64,000 nt of DNA from Saururus chinensis (Eukaryota > Streptophyta > Magnoliopsida > Piperales > Saururaceae). Below are positions 13,701-27,573 of the stretch, piece after piece. The stretch is from assembly GCA_035235625.1 (NCBI GenBank), contig CP141146.1, forward strand, positions 8,550,501 through 8,614,500. Direction: 5' to 3'. Under the pieces are notes generated by a model. It searched no databases. It was not told the DNA's origin and worked only from the letters and a program-made list of their open reading frames with translations. How positions within the stretch are numbered: the stretch's first letter is position 1; each line of letters opens with the position of its first letter. A program made the translations under genes and the position numbers.

Positions 13701-16700
13701 TAATGGCCTTACTGAACCAAACCTGGCCATTGTTTATGGACGTAATCAAGCCCCTCTTAAGTAAAAAAACCTCTCCTAGGCATTCACATTTAACTAACCT
13801 GGACATTTTTAGATTAAAATATCTAAATTGATTACATTTAGGCTTAATGATTATTCACCAAAAGGACACCACAGACTATTCATAAAGGATGTGAACCTGG
13901 CCAGCAGGAAAAGATGATTGTGATGGAGTCATTGCTGAAAGCCCTTGACCCGAAGGAAGCCGCTCTGACAAATTTAAAGTTCCAATCTTCTCATCCTCCC
14001 CCAATGAACTTGAGGGAAGATGAAGTGAAGCATTATTGAACTACAGCAACCAATGATTCACACGTGTAAGGCATAAATACTAAACTAGAAAGCACAATGC
14101 ACACATACGATAAAGAAGATAATAACCTGGTTCAATGCACTGACATGGCCACTGGGGAGAGCAGAATTGGTAATTTCAGGTTGCAATTCAACATGGTTCA
14201 ATGCAGAAATTTTTACTGCATTAACATCATTGACAACTTGTGGCTGTTGTGCACCCATGTCTTTGGTAGAAAAATCAGGGTTTCCTTCTGTTTCACGCCG
14301 TCTATCTCTTAACAAGGAAGTCGGTTTCACATCCTTCATATCTACACCAAGATTCTTAAATAGCACCTAAAAAGCAATAATAACAGAAACATATAAAAAC
14401 GCTTAACTTCATAGAATAAGAGATAGGATGAAAATAATTTAGAAAACAACCACGTAATAGAAGACATTTACCTCAATGTCAAATTTCAGATTCATTTTCA
14501 GGTTAGGTAATGCATAAATCTCAGCAAGTAAACCCAGAATGCCCATAGTCCAAGGGTTTGGAGGCTGATACGCTAGACTGGATTGGCAAGGCTCTAGAAT
14601 CTACAATCATGAAATGCCAAGATTTGACTACATCCAAGAATAACTACAATCAGAAATAGATGGACTACCAAAAATAGCCATACCTTTGAGGTGAATGGGA
14701 TTACTGCAATCATTAGTCCCTTCTCATATGCCTAGCAATTGCAACCATAAGACACCTCAGTAGGAGGAACAGATAAAGATGAATACCTTAACATCAGACA
14801 TAATTTAGTACAACAAATCAGCGAAAAGAATAAAAATATGATAAGTCTTTAGCAGATAGCAGCCACCCAACCTTTAGACTAATTTCTTAAAGTAATTCAG
14901 CCAATCATCACCACTGCTTATAAACAGTATAAACAGTACATACCTCTATTATGAGGAGTTTTGGATCTATTTCACGGGCCCTCAATGCTTGATTTCTTCC
15001 AATTGTGAACTTACCAAGCCAACTTCCCAAATTTTTAAGTAATGATCGCTCTTCTGAACTTGATTTTATAAGATCTGATCTCAAAAGAACCTGATTCCAC
15101 AGAAGTTCAAAATAAAAGCCATCTATTAAAATAAAAAACAGAAAGACACAAACTGGGTTTCCAAAAAGGTACCTTGCAATTCTCATAAGTAGCTTTAACA
15201 ATCTCTTTGTTTAGCACTCTTGAATTGACTTTGTCTAAGAACTTCAAGTACAAATCATGAAAATTTGGCTCGATACTTGCTCTGTGAAATATAAATGTCC
15301 TCATCACTTGTCAAGAGAAAATAACAAAGACAGAGAGAGAGAGCAACTAATTAAGCAAACTTATTAACAGTAGTAGTATTTTAAGTTTTAAAAGATAAAT
15401 GTTTCAGCTCAATCATGTGCAAAAGAGCCTGCATAAGCACTCATAAATAGTCCTCATCAGTGACTTGCAAAGGCCTTTAAAAGGAGAGGAAGATCAATAA
15501 GGTTTTGGACAGAGAAAGATGACAAGACACAAAAGACATAAATTGGATGTTAATAGAGTGTAAAGACCCAAACAGCCAGAGAGAATCCATGTTGTTCACC
15601 AAGATAATTGTAAGTATGCTAAATTGATGACGATGATAATGATCATAATGATGATAAAGATGATCAATAGTAACAATAAATGGAAGTATTCCTACTTAAA
15701 AATACTAATGATAATATCATTAATTATACTAATAATCGGCATCATCATGTGTCATCATAACAACAATTGACATCCTGGCAATCAGAATCACCTTTTCATC
15801 ACCATGTACTGAGCAAACCATGGATAATACTGTTCATTCAGAATATTTGTAAATTCCTTCGCTTTGGTATCCATATTTGCAGCTGAAATATTGTTGATCA
15901 TGAAAAATATCTTATCTTGGATCTCTGATGCAGGTGCCTATACAACAAAAATCGTTAAATTCTTTCATGATTTCCAATGATATTTATTACCAGTAAAGTT
16001 AAAAAAGAATATAGAAGAAATAAAAAAGAAAAAGAAGGCAGAAATACATCAACTGGAGTGTCCCTCTTTTCAGCAGCTGCAACTAGTGTCTCGATGTTTA
16101 AAGCAGCTCCAAAACCAGTGTTGTATGAGGGCTGACGAAGCATTCCTGAAAGAAAAAATATAAGTATAAGAGTAATTCAAGTAAGTTGTACACGCCAACA
16201 AAAAAATTGTAAACTTGCAACAATGTAAGTGTGACCAAAAAATATCAAATGATACTGTGTATTTAAAAATAAAATAATACTAATAGCCATTAGTAAATCA
16301 AATAGCAAACAGCCAATACAGAATGTCACCTGATGAAGTTAATCCACGAGAAGAACGAAGAAAACCCGGTGACGGAGGCACAGAAGCAGGCCCACTCGCA
16401 CCAGTCTGAGAAGGAACTGGTAATGACTGTGATGAAGTTGCCTAAACAAGTAAAAGAATTTGCATATACTAAGATATTTTGTCCAGTTGAAAATTTGACC
16501 AAAAAAAGATAGAAAACTATAAATAAACTGGTGTATCAGATATATAAATCACGAATACAAAACCTTCTGACTATTGTTGAGTGTATCAACATTTAAAGTT
16601 ACTGGTGGAGATTGCGTAGAAGAAGATAGAAATGGCTTCACATAGCTATTTGATGCCACAGCGGTTTTCTGTCTCTCGTCCAGTAAACCTTGATGCTTCT

Positions 16701-19700
16701 GTTGCAGCTGATGTGGTGAAGATACTTGCTGACTAACTTGCACATTGCTCATTAATTGCCATGATGCTTCAGATGCCTGCAAAAAACAGAAGTTACTAAG
16801 AAGACGAACAGAACGAAACAAATTGAAGGGAGTGCAGGTTAGGATAGAGACTGTGCCTCAATGTTTTCCTGTGAAGTAGAACCCTGGTGCTGATCCATAA
16901 GGGCATTGTTGGCTCCACTAGGTTCTGCTTGGCCTGATGAAACACGTGCAAGAGCTCGCTCTATAAAAGCGACAAGCTCAGATTGAGTACTACGCAAATG
17001 AGATATCTGAAGAATATGATTACAATACTGAGGCCACTCAACCAAACGATCCATAAACTGCTCCAAAGCCGTAGCTCCAAATAGGAACATCTGCACGTCA
17101 AACAGTGTCATCAAAAAGCCCATAGTAGACAAAAGTAAAAGCGTGTATTTGGAAAAAAATAATACACACGGCATGATATTCAAAGGAAATACTAACCTTT
17201 GAATCAACAGACTTACGCAGAGCATCTAGAACATATCGCAGGGCCATGCCAAGTGTAAGATGCCCTACAAGCTTATGCTTAATTACAGATCCTATGAAAA
17301 AATGACAATTCCCCATGAGAACAAGCAGATGCATACATCATGGGGCATTACAAACACCCCAAAAAACAAGCATAATAAATTGCTGTCCAAAAATAACAAA
17401 ACTTGGTTCACACTCACTACCAACTGCAAAAATATGAGAAATTTAAAGAGACTTGAAGGCCAAAAAAGATACCAAAGAGAACTGCAGTAATTTTAAGTTG
17501 CCTTTCTGGGTATCTTGGGTAGAATCTGTACTCCTCAAATATATATGCTATAATGCACTCAAAAATAGACTTCTCCCTATTAAAATCAAGAGATGAAATT
17601 AATCAGAAACTTGTGAACTCCAACCATGCTTTATCGCAGGCTTCCCACATAAAAAAAACTCATAAAGAAACTTCATGTCCTAGTACAATAATTCAAAACT
17701 GCTCAATTGATAAGTTTAATATTGTATTCTTTTTTACAATTGATCTTCAAAACTAAGTACAATATTATCCAAAGAGCACTACCAAAATCTACCTTGTAAC
17801 ATGAGAATCCTTGAAACGCGCAAGCATTTGCACCATTGCATCAACGGATAATTGCCCAGAAAACATCTGATGGAAATAAGAGTTCACCTCAGCCTCAACA
17901 TCATCCGAACCTCCTTCAGATGGAATTGAATCTGTAGAGCCAGAAGTAATCTGTAGGCGCTTTATTTCCTCAACCAATTGACGGGAAAAAGGTTGCTCAG
18001 AACCCTGAAGAACCTGATAATCCTCGTAGGTGTTATTTTCGGATCTCATAACGAAAATTTTCCACAAATCAGAGAGATATCAAGAATACCTTGAGCAAAG
18101 TAGAACTTGATTCTGCGTAAATGTTTCCAGCAGCAGTAGATTGTCGATGCGGACCACCAGAGCCATTTGCTACATCCCCAGATATCTCTCTCAGAAACTT
18201 AAGACACTCCTGCAGGAAGGAAGACAAAAAAAGTTTCATACTAGATGAACATGCTCCTGAGTCCCTGGTAGTAAAAACTCTAGCTTACCTCATAAAAAAC
18301 ATCTCTGTAAATTGTAATGTACTCATTCAACCATTTTTCAAGGTTAATCAGATCCTTCTTAGAAGCAAAAGCAGCAAGCTTTATACTGAATGAGAATGGG
18401 GTCATGTCCAACACTGAAGATAAGATCTGTAAGCAAAGATGACCAAGCATGAGAAGCATTTCTGTTTATGCTTTATGTATTTATCCAAACAGACACATAC
18501 ACACAACAATACAATCACATACAACCAGGCACCCAACAAAATATGTCCTGCAAACTGCTCAATCAGCTGGGACCCACAAAGTGATGCACTTGAAAATTTC
18601 AAAATCTGACAAGGAAATAGTAAATATATGAGAATAGAAGCAGAAATAGGACAAGAACGAAGAGAAAGACATTTTGAAGACCTTAAAGTGTATGTCAACA
18701 ACCCAAAAGGAAAATATGGAAGTTGAGAAGGGAAAACTACAAACAGAAGAAGGGACAACAAAGAAAGAAGAGAAGAAGAGATAGACGGCCCGTTTATGTA
18801 TAGACAAGCAATAAATTTAAGATTCATAGCCTTTCAATAGAAGCAATACAATAAAAGTGCAACAAATACTGAAACTTTGAAAATAGAGCTTACTCATATT
18901 ACACACACGTGAATATTAACTCATAATACCTAAATTAATTCTCAATTAGGCTCCTAATATTTTTTATTTTAAAAAAAAAATCCCACTTTGACTCGGCATA
19001 CTTAAATTTTTAAGTAATGTACTACTCCATGAATGACATTAAATTCCTTGTGCAAGCAAACTAAGTTCCGTGTTACCAGCTCCATAGTGGGAGATGACTA
19101 TATTTACCACCCTCAACCATCCTCTCAAAAAGCCAATCCCAAATAGTTTCGCAATGCACATTATGACAACAATGATATTGCACATTCGTTTTATTATTCC
19201 CTCCTTGGAGGGTTGCATCAGGAAGAGCACATTCAGCATCAAAATCTTGACACTATGTTCTCACATGAATTTTGCACCGTCATGAGTGGTGAGATAGGAT
19301 CCATGTCACCAACCACAGATAGCTCGGATAAGGTCTAGATGATGATGACGATGACAATGATGACACACAAATTCCTCAAATAAGAGATACTAAAAACTTA
19401 TATAGATCAGCCTATTTCTACAACCAGAAATATTTGAACTTCAAAACACTCAAGCTAATGCAACAAATGACTTTCTAGTCCAATTTCCAGGTAAAGATTT
19501 TGCAAGAATATTAAAGCTATGTCAAATTTACACCCATGGAATATGCATTTTCTATTCATATAAAAAAAAGTCCTACTTACCTAATATCTCAGTGATTTGC
19601 TAATAGAAGCTCAAACAAGGGGGGGCACCAAGTTCGATCTTGTTAAAGTTGGGTGCAACATCCATTCAATTCAAAAATCAGATTCAATCTAAGGGTTGGT

Positions 19701-22700
19701 GTGGGCCACTTATCCCTTCAATTTAAAAGTCAGGCTCAGTTTAAGGGTCTAAATTTTTAACCGTGAAAAAATTGAAAGGGACAAAAACTCAGAATGAGAT
19801 GAATTAATGTCTGCCTGTTCAATGCCCGTTTTAACCTCAAGCTACTTGATGAGTGGAACTTTACACAGACAATAATACAAGATGATGGCACTTCCAAGAC
19901 ATGAAAGCTTATTTTGGTATACAGATAGACACACAGCACAAAAGGAGGAGAAATTAGCAAACATATTTCCACAGCAAAGATAATAATGAACTATTGTAAA
20001 TAAAAATTTCAATCATGCTCACTGGAGGAATCATATCATGGATGTTTTATTTATACGCAACACAGAAGACAAAAGAATATCTAAAAAGTAATACCTTCAA
20101 CTCTTGGCAGACATCCAGAACGTTGATCATGCTATCCGGATCAGCCAGACAGACATTAATAAACCCGTACAAAACAAGATTGGGATTTATATTCCACAGA
20201 ATTTGAAGAGTATTATTTCTCATAGAATTTCCAAGTATAACAGGGAAGACTGAAGAAGACACTTCACGTTGGAGAAGGTTAAAATCCGTCTGCACCAAGA
20301 AAGCATAATCTCATCAGAAATCAGATAATGCTTTTTGCATTAACGTAGTATCATTAAAATTACATTACTATGCAAAAAAGCATACATTAACATGAGCCAT
20401 CCCAATAAGGAGGACATCCGGATACTGCTTAAGAGGAGATTCAAGCATTTCTCTTATGGTGTTGACATGACCTCTCTCTGCTAGTTGACACAGCACCTCT
20501 ATAAGATCAAGACATAGCCATGCTTCATTTGCATCAACAGAAGGAAGATTGTAGCCATGTCGGGAACAGATAACCGACTGCAAGATTGACACTAAGCAAC
20601 TGAATAACAGTAGGATTCTTCTAAACAAAACATAATTCGCACTAGTTATCCCACAAGCATACCAGCTTTACCGAAGAATGTGCAAATGTAAATATTTCTG
20701 GCGGAGAAGATACAGCATATCTTAAAAATGATAGCTGTCCCTCTGCATTGTTCCAGACTGACCCACAGATTGCATGGAGAGGAAAGGGATCCTATCAACA
20801 TTCAAGTTGGTATATTAAGCTAAAGACAGAGAACAATGAAATGAACTTATCAAAGGTGGCATGTGGCAGAATAACATACCTGGCATGCATTTTTGTAGAT
20901 GGACATGAAAAGAGAAAATGCGTGTTCATCAGGAAAGTAAAATCCCTCATGATCTAAGTTTTCCATAACAGATATCCAGTTGATTTGTGGAGCCTAAAAG
21001 TGTTATCAAAATCAGTACCAGTAACTTAAAGAGTAAAATAAAGTTAATTCCTACTCCATAAATTAAAATCCAACCAGATAAAGAACCAACTCCTAATAGG
21101 AAAGCATAAGAAAGTACATATTACAAAAGAAAAACGTCAATGCTTACTAGTTGCTTGACTGAGTCTACAAGGACATCAGTGTTCCAAGAGCTCAAGCATG
21201 AAGAATCAGTAATTGAGCCACTTCCGAAAGCAGAGCAGAATGTGGAGTATATACTATGGCTGTCCTCAAGACCAGAATGGGTGCGTGCAATAGTGCTTAC
21301 CATCCTTGAAACAGTAACTTCATTCAGAGGTGAGAAAAGCGAAAGTATTTCTTTACAATGTGATTCATCAACAGTACAACCATAGCCAAGCTCCTTCACT
21401 ACATCTGCCATGCTTTGCTCCTTTTCAATCTCAGCTAGAAGGGTGTCAAAATCATTACCACTGGATTCATAGAATAGATCCAATTGTCTGTAACCAACAC
21501 AAGAATAGCATGTGAGTATAACGGAAGATATGCACACTCATTTTTAAGCTAATAGGCCATAGGTGTGTACCTCAGAGGTTTGATTTCAGATACATCATCA
21601 GCAAGCATTGGAAAAAGGATACAAGGTTTATTCTCCTTCAGTCCTACCAAGGACAACATTTTTGTAAAAGAATCCACATACTTTGAAAAGCCTTGGGACT
21701 GAGAGAGAAACATCAATATATCCTGGACTAGCTCATGAGAATCAATGGCATAAGGGTTTGCACATAGTTCCTCAATTTGCGCAATACAGAAAATTTGACC
21801 TAAAAAGAAAAGCCATATCATGTCTATATAAGAATTTTATAGAAATAAAGGGAACACAAGAACAAGAAAATGCCCAAAAATTTTGGATACCTTGGATTCT
21901 GAGATCCAGATTGTCAGAATCTGACAGAGCAAGCCCAATGCTTATCTTCTCCAAGGTTGACAATCGCAGTGTATTTGAAAGATCTCTCAGTATCCCTTCA
22001 TCAATTACCACATCCCGAAATGCTTCACAAAAGACCATACTAAAGTTTGGTTGGTTCATCAAATATCGGATGATGCCTGAGAAAAGGTCTGCTTTCAATT
22101 GCGAGTCCCCTTCATGACAATTCACTTGATCCACAAAAGCTTGGAGTAGCAGAATGCTTCCCTCGCTTCCACATTCAACAAACTATCCACAGAGATAACA
22201 AGTACATATGATAAGAAGAATATATAATATCATATATGACTACTCAGTTCAAAAACATATTCAACAAAAGTTGACTGATCAAGGAAAAAAGAGTCTAAAA
22301 GGCCCAATTAAAGGTCCACTTGTTTTCAAACCGAGCCGCATCATAACCAGCATACTTCATTTAGAGAGTTATTAATACTCGGTCCAGGAAAACTCATGAA
22401 GAAGCAGAAAGTCTTAATTTAGAAACAAAGTTATCGGCATTCAAATTTTTTCTTCTAGAGAAAAATTACCAAATCTTCTCTCCTACAGAAAATGGCATGC
22501 TTTGCATAAATTGAAAAACAGAGCTTCACCAGCGAGAACCCATCAGATTATCAAAGTAAGAAATAAATCACATCCGTTGAATAAACTAGAGTGACAATTT
22601 GAAATGATAAAATTTAACTTGTAGTACCTAAATCAGATTAGTAAAGTAAGTGTGCGCACACTGTCAAAGCAATCATAATATACATATAACAGATGTTTAG

Positions 22701-23128
22701 AACAAAAGGAAAAGAGCACTGAAGTCACAAACCTGTCACCTCTACTAGCAACAAAAAAAAACAACTTTTAACACTAACGACGAAGAAGAAGAAGAAACAG
22801 TAGTATGCAATAATCTAAAAAAAAATGCACTACAAGCATCCAAATTTCTTCCAAACGGAAAAATCGCATCCGCTAGATAAATTAGAATCAGAGTTCCGCA
22901 GTAAAAAAAAACCCACGAGAAGTACGGGCAGTAGAAGTAGAAATAAGCAATTCACAGATCAGGTGAAGCGAGTTTCAAGATCTAGTTCAAAAGCTGTAAA
23001 AACGACAAAATTTCGAAGTTTTTCCGCACCTGAGAGAGCTGGCGCAACACCGAGTCGAAGTTGGCGTCGGTCGCGCTCTCCAGCAGGAACCGGATGTGGG
23101 CGGCGACGGTGGGCGCGAACCGCAACAT
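4800..23128 (-). CDS. NOT1: CCR4-NOT transcription complex subunit 1 (NOT1), 51 exons
   Basis: Scaffold of the CCR4-NOT complex, which shortens mRNA poly(A) tails and represses translation. Exons in order: 23030-23128, 21891-22182, 21571-21799, 21148-21487, 20880-20993, 20663-20791, 20386-20577, 20095-20289, 18289-18426, 18090-18209, 17793-18013, 17473-17576, 17197-17291, 16857-17090, 16564-16776, 16330-16441, 16048-16145, 15792-15937, 15173-15281, 14944-15090, 14684-14731, 14472-14600, 14127-14366, 13897-14040, 13280-13365, 13101-13206, 12893-12988, 12528-12680, 11998-12180, 11694-11914, 11456-11591, 11261-11380, 11122-11166, 10768-10845, 10563-10679, 10043-10169, 9860-9963, 9620-9757, 9448-9534, 8502-8648, 8283-8420, 8116-8163, 7828-7974, 7682-7743, 7422-7575, 7111-7302, 6920-7024, 6307-6441, 5961-6185, 5139-5240, 4800-4934. 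They sum to 7,275 bases in phase, or 2,424 residues, a normal length for plant NOT1. Domains: helical repeats at the N terminus, TTP-binding-like region (about 617-834), CAF1-binding MIF4G (about 976-1200), CAF40-binding DUF3819 (about 1297-1504), and the NOT2/NOT3-docking C-terminal domain (about 1896-2424, with [16 protein letters not shown] and [13 protein letters not shown]). One intron appears to start with GC. Confidence 0.95.
8929..9060. repeat. 56-base tandem duplication plus poly-C tract in a NOT1 intron
   Basis: Two nearly identical 56-base copies, with GCGGACCTTTTTTCAGCG starting at 8929 and 8985, followed by a run of C ending about 9059. They lie in the 799-base intron between the exons at 9448-9534 and 8502-8648. 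The near identity suggests a recent duplication. Confidence 0.9.
10353..10475. repeat. Alternating purine-pyrimidine (GT/GC) tract in a NOT1 intron
   Basis: About 120 bases of TG, CG and CA alternation with several GTGCACGTG and GCATGC words, inside the intron between the exons at 10563-10679 and 10043-10169. This composition favours left-handed DNA in vitro. No coding sequence is present. Confidence 0.85.
12739..12819. mobile_element. Stowaway-like MITE in a NOT1 intron
   Basis: An 81-base element with TIRs of about 30 bases (left TTCCTCTGTCCCACTATAAG, right end matching its complement) flanked by TA on both sides. The TCCCTCTGTCCC-type end and TA target site fit Stowaway MITEs of the Tc1/mariner group. 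It sits between two NOT1 exons and leaves their splice sites untouched. Confidence 0.65.
16777..16856 (-). other. NOT1 intron 14 with a GC donor
   Basis: The conserved exon ending near QENIE has no GT in the required phase 0 before a stop codon. The only phase-compatible junction is GAG|GCACAG at 16857/16856, with a normal CAG acceptor at 16777. The result is an 80-base GC-AG intron. GC-AG introns are a known minority class in plants. Confidence 0.6.
18427..20094 (-). other. Longest NOT1 intron (1.67 kb)
   Basis: Separates exons 8 and 9 of NOT1. It contains AT-rich sequence and a short GATGAC-type low-complexity patch near 19336-19370. I see no exon of NOT1 and no recognisable transposon ends. 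Confidence 0.7.
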
Positions 23129-23254
23129 GGCGGGATCCGGACTAGGGCTTTCAGCAGCGAGGAACCAGTTCGAGTGCTGGAATTGCAGCGGGAGAGGCGG
23201 GCCGATCACTTGGCCGAGACGAAGGAAAAAGACGACCGAATTCCCGAAAACCCA

Positions 23255-23263
23255 TATTTATAG
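23255..23263 (-). promoter_or_regulatory. Probable NOT1 TATA box
   Basis: CTATAAATA on the minus strand about 127 bases upstream of the NOT1 ATG, in AT-poor surroundings. A start about 30 bases downstream would give a leader of roughly 95 bases without an upstream ATG. Further upstream (23345-23435) lie several TGGGCC/T words. Confidence 0.5.
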
Positions 23264-25619
23264 GGGAGCATTTTTATTAAATCCTTATTTATAATCAATG
23301 GATTAATGGAGAGGAGAAGTGGTTTTTCTGTTTGGTGCAGAATAGCCCATCACAATCTCTGGGCCGGTGGGCCCTCCTTTTGAAGAAGCAAAATTGCTTA
23401 ATGAGCTTTTCTGTTTGTTGATGGGCTTTCTGGGGCTGCAAAGTTTGAAGAAGCAAATTCGGTTGGTCCATGATGGCAAAGATGAGTATTGCGAGTATAA
23501 TATTTTATGTAACGGATCTGTGTTGAATTGAAGATTTGGGATGTATGATCAATTTGAGATTAGCTTTGAAGACAATAATTCAAGATACTAAGAAATCAAG
23601 TGGAGTCAAAAGTACATGGAATCCTTTAACACGTCTCATGAGGTCCAAGATCAATAATTACAACAAAATGGTATTTCTTATTGTTTTATTAATGTCATAC
23701 TGTATGAAAATAGTCTAAATTGTTTTTGAAGATTTTACCAAAATGACCTTATGATACAATATATTATACAAAATGTCTTTTTTGTCTCAAGTAATACACA
23801 AAATAGCCTTATATACATATAGACCTCTCCACCTATAATTTATTTTTCCTTGTAACTTCACCAATTCATGGCTTCTTATTTCCAATAGTTTCAGCTTCGA
23901 CTCTACCACTTCCACCATTAACCGTCGGTGTCAACTTTGTCATTTTTGCTACTAGCTCGACTTCATGCAACTTCGTCTCACCTCCTCCACCGTCACCTTC
24001 TCCTCCTCATCTCTTCTGCCATCACCTCCTCTTCTTTTTCTTCCTCCCCTGCCCTCCTCTTCATCCCTCTCTCTCTCTCTCTCCTTCTCTTTATCCTTCT
24101 CTCATTTTCCTAGTCGTTTGCCTTCTCTTCCTCTCTCTCTTTGAATTTAACAAGACCTATCACAGACTAGTTGGCAAAGATATTAAAAAAAAAATTTCTT
24201 TCTCTACAAACTCAAATCTTAAAAAATATACTCAAACATGTTAAACTACTCAAAACTAACAATATTTTTTTATTTGATTTTGAATTTTTGCTAACCCCAA
24301 GCAAAGTCGTGTACTAATGGTCAAAAATCAATAATCGGATTTATTGCAATAAATGGGATATAAGACAATATTATGAGTGACAATATCTACCTAAGTATTT
24401 ACAATGAGCTATCTTAACAAACTAAATATATAAAAAAAAGTAAATCAAATTATAAACACACGACTATCGACTATTGGTTGTCAAATGTGTAGATTGTCAA
24501 CTGTCACATACTTGTAAAAGGTTGCCGACTCCAGTGAAGAAGGTGGTCTTAAGCACCAAATATTATGACAGTCGATAATCATGAAATTCGATAACTGACA
24601 ATCGACAGTTGAGACACCCGACATGCATAAAAAAAATTATATATATATATATGCATAAAATTTCTAAAAAAAATATTAAATAATTCATAAAATTACACAA
24701 TAGAATTGTAACTTACAAAGTGAAGGTTAGAATTGCATCCTTATAGAATGAGTACACCCCAACTAGTTTGGCACCCACTTACCTATCCATCATTCGCAAT
24801 TATAATTTGAAACCTTAAATTACATAATTAACTAATTATTTATTATCAAGTTTTCTATATCTTCTCCTATTTCCTCTTCAAATTTGGGAGTTTGTGCTCT
24901 TTCTTTTACGTCAAACCAATCCTTCAAGTAAATGCATGCCTCCACCACATCAGGTGTTAGTCGACTTCACATTTTTGTCTAACACCCTACCTCCTGCACT
25001 AAAAGAATATTTTAATACTACTATGGATATCGGGGAGGTTAGTAAATTACAAGCTAAGACAGACAATTAATGATAGTTACATTTGTATGCCTACCACGAA
25101 GATAAAACATCTATATTACTAACTTGTTTGGAGGATATTATGAGGTTCAAATTAGCATTTAAATAATTAGTTAATTCATTACTATTATCACTATATTTTT
25201 GTTTATTTTTATAAAGTAACATCTAAAACTTAGTGTTATATTGAAGATGCATATGAATAGAAGAAGAAGTTGATTGATTCTGTCATGGCCCATGGGTTAT
25301 TTCATATGTATTATATAAAGATACAAAGTAGTTTCTATGGTTTTATATATATTATCATTTTCATCGGCATAGGGACTCATGTTATTACATATACCATTAA
25401 TTAAGTTTTGTACACATTCTAATTAAACTCTATGATCTATTACAGCCCCTAAACAATAAATTAAAGGGATAAGAGACTAATATTTATTTAATTTTATTTC
25501 CATTTCATTTACAAGATATGCAAATGCTTTGACCTGTCCATATTGTGTAAATACATCAATTTTGTCATACAAGTGGTTTAGAATTGAACAAGAACTACGA
25601 TAGTAAACTCCATATAAAT

Positions 25620-27573
25620 TGTTATGCCCCTACTTTTTAAATTATTTTAAAGGTTAGAGCGATGACAACTCGTAGTAATAAACGGGCCAAGATCAACCGT
25701 GCATAGAAGAGTAATCATCCATTGATTTAGGTAATTACAATTTGTTTACAAAATAAGGCTTATCGTGCTTTAATAAAATCAAAGTCGCACACATACAAAA
25801 CTAATACATAACAAAAGAAAGAGATAAAGCATAAATCCTTCAAAGTCTACAAGCAATCCTCAAGAATGTTATCTTTGTCGTCCAAACCTGAGGCGTCTAG
25901 GGGCGGGTGAGTATAATTATACTCGGTAGATAGAATTAAATTATATTGGCAAGCTAAAACATAAAGCACAAACAGAGATGCATAAAATACTCTCATAATA
26001 TAATGTCGAATTAAATCAATATTGTCAACTAATAGAATCCAACCCATTTCTTAAATAAAAAGTCAACAAAAATAGTTCTTCACAGAATCTGGTAAGTTCG
26101 GATAATTCGTTCGCAGCCAAAATTCTGATTTCAAAATCGGATAAATCATTATTAACAGAATGTCGCCGATACCCGAGCGACATACACCTGTGCTCGTGGG
26201 GCAATGGGATTAGAATGAAGAGGATCTTCCCATGATATCCAACTTCATGTGCACGCCATATGTTATAATAGGTGGTACTTAGGAGTCATAACTCTGATAG
26301 TTTTTGGGCTTTATACCAAATAGCTACCCGTCAAAACCGATCATAGTTTTGGGCTTTATACCAAATAACTACCCTTTCAAATCCGGTCAAATCATTCATA
26401 AACGTATTCCAAATAATAATACTATTTTAATGGACATATTACACAAAACTCACTAAGAGGCGTACACAACGCTATTATTTTAGCACATGTCCACCCTTAA
26501 TCATAACCACTTCAAAATAATAATTTATTTAAGAGATAAATAAATTATTAAAATATAACGCCTAGTTGTAGCATGGAATTAGAGTTTAAAACCACCTACA
26601 CTCGTTAAGCCTACGCTTGTAGTCGGCTTAAAAGCGGTGGGCAACACCTCCCCTTGCATAGAGATGGTTTACTCGTCAGGTTTGGGTGAGGCAGGAAGAA
26701 CTTCCCTTAGCTCTAGGACAGTCTCCTCGTCCGACTCAGGTGAGGAGGGCAGAACCTCCTCTAGCGTCGGGACAGTCTCCTCGTCTGGCTCGGGTGAGGC
26801 AGACAAGGCCTCTTCTTGCCTCGAGTTGTTTCTACCTTTTAGAGGGGTTATCTTGAAAAATGGACCCTCTCACAACGTTCGGCACCCTCGAATTAGGCAA
26901 ATTTGGTTTTTAAATTGGTAAAAACGGGCAAGAAAAGATGGAGAAACACATGTTTAAGCTTATAAACACGCGTTTACACAAAGGGAAGGTGTGGAAGAAG
27001 GGGTGGGGCGTGTTGCACTTCACCCACCCCTCCCCCTTAAATAACCAAACGAGACCACCGGATGCGTGACATGTGTTGCACATCCGGTGAACCGCAAACA
27101 AAGCCGCAGGGCTAGCCTGCGGCTAGCAAAAGGAAGGCCTACCGCGGCAAGTGGGGCTGATGCCCTTTTTCAATTTTTTTTTTAAATTTCCATTTTTAAA
27201 ATTAAAATGAAAATTTAAACTAGCGCAGCTCCCTACCCAGAACTTGGAATCGAGCGTTTTTAGTACCGTTGGACTCATATCGATGAGGCATTCGAAACAA
27301 GACCACACAAGGGCATGTTTTATAGCAAACTTAAGGTGGGTCCTACCTATGGCATGCTTCCCAATGCCATAGCCTATTAACCCAGTGTCCGTTTAACACG
27401 ATCTCAGGCTCGATATGATCGTCTGGCCAAGCCTTATAAAATGTCTTAAAGCTTTTCTAAACGAATCCAGCTCAATGCAATCAATTTTTAAGAAAAACCA
27501 TTAATGGGCCTTAAAACCCGCTAATGGGCCCAAACGCCCAGATTTCAAAACATAGAAATTCCGGGGTGTTACA
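25620..27573 (-). mobile_element. Solo LTR (family A, copy 1) inserted in the hAT pseudogene
   Basis: Read on the minus strand it begins TGTAACACCCCGGAATTTC and ends GGGGCATAACA, giving proper TG...CA ends. The flanks are TAAAT (25615-25619) and TTAAT (27574-27578), a five-base target duplication with one mismatch. It shows no gag or pol and no second LTR, so it is best read as a solo LTR. It aligns along its length with the copy starting at 48857, including a three-fold internal repeat of about 54 bases near 26640-26820. Element type (Ty3-like) is inferred from the TGTAACACCCC terminus. Confidence 0.7.
26640..26820. repeat. Three-unit internal repeat of the family A LTR
   Basis: Units of about 54 bases carrying GTCTCCTCGTC followed by GGTGAGG and a CCTC block. 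A similar array lies at about 49920-50100 in the second copy, so the array was present in the ancestral LTR. The open frame across it is a by-product of the repeat. Confidence 0.6.

Noticed and set aside
16838-16857. Stop codon after the NOT1 exon ending in QENIE as the end of a shorter gene
   Set aside because: The conserved NOT1 reading frame resumes at 16776 and the full chain stays in phase to 4800, so a GC-donor intron explains it better than gene termination.
26637-26921. 94-residue Ser/Gly-rich frame
   Set aside because: It covers the three-unit internal repeat of a solo LTR, and the second LTR copy does not keep the frame.
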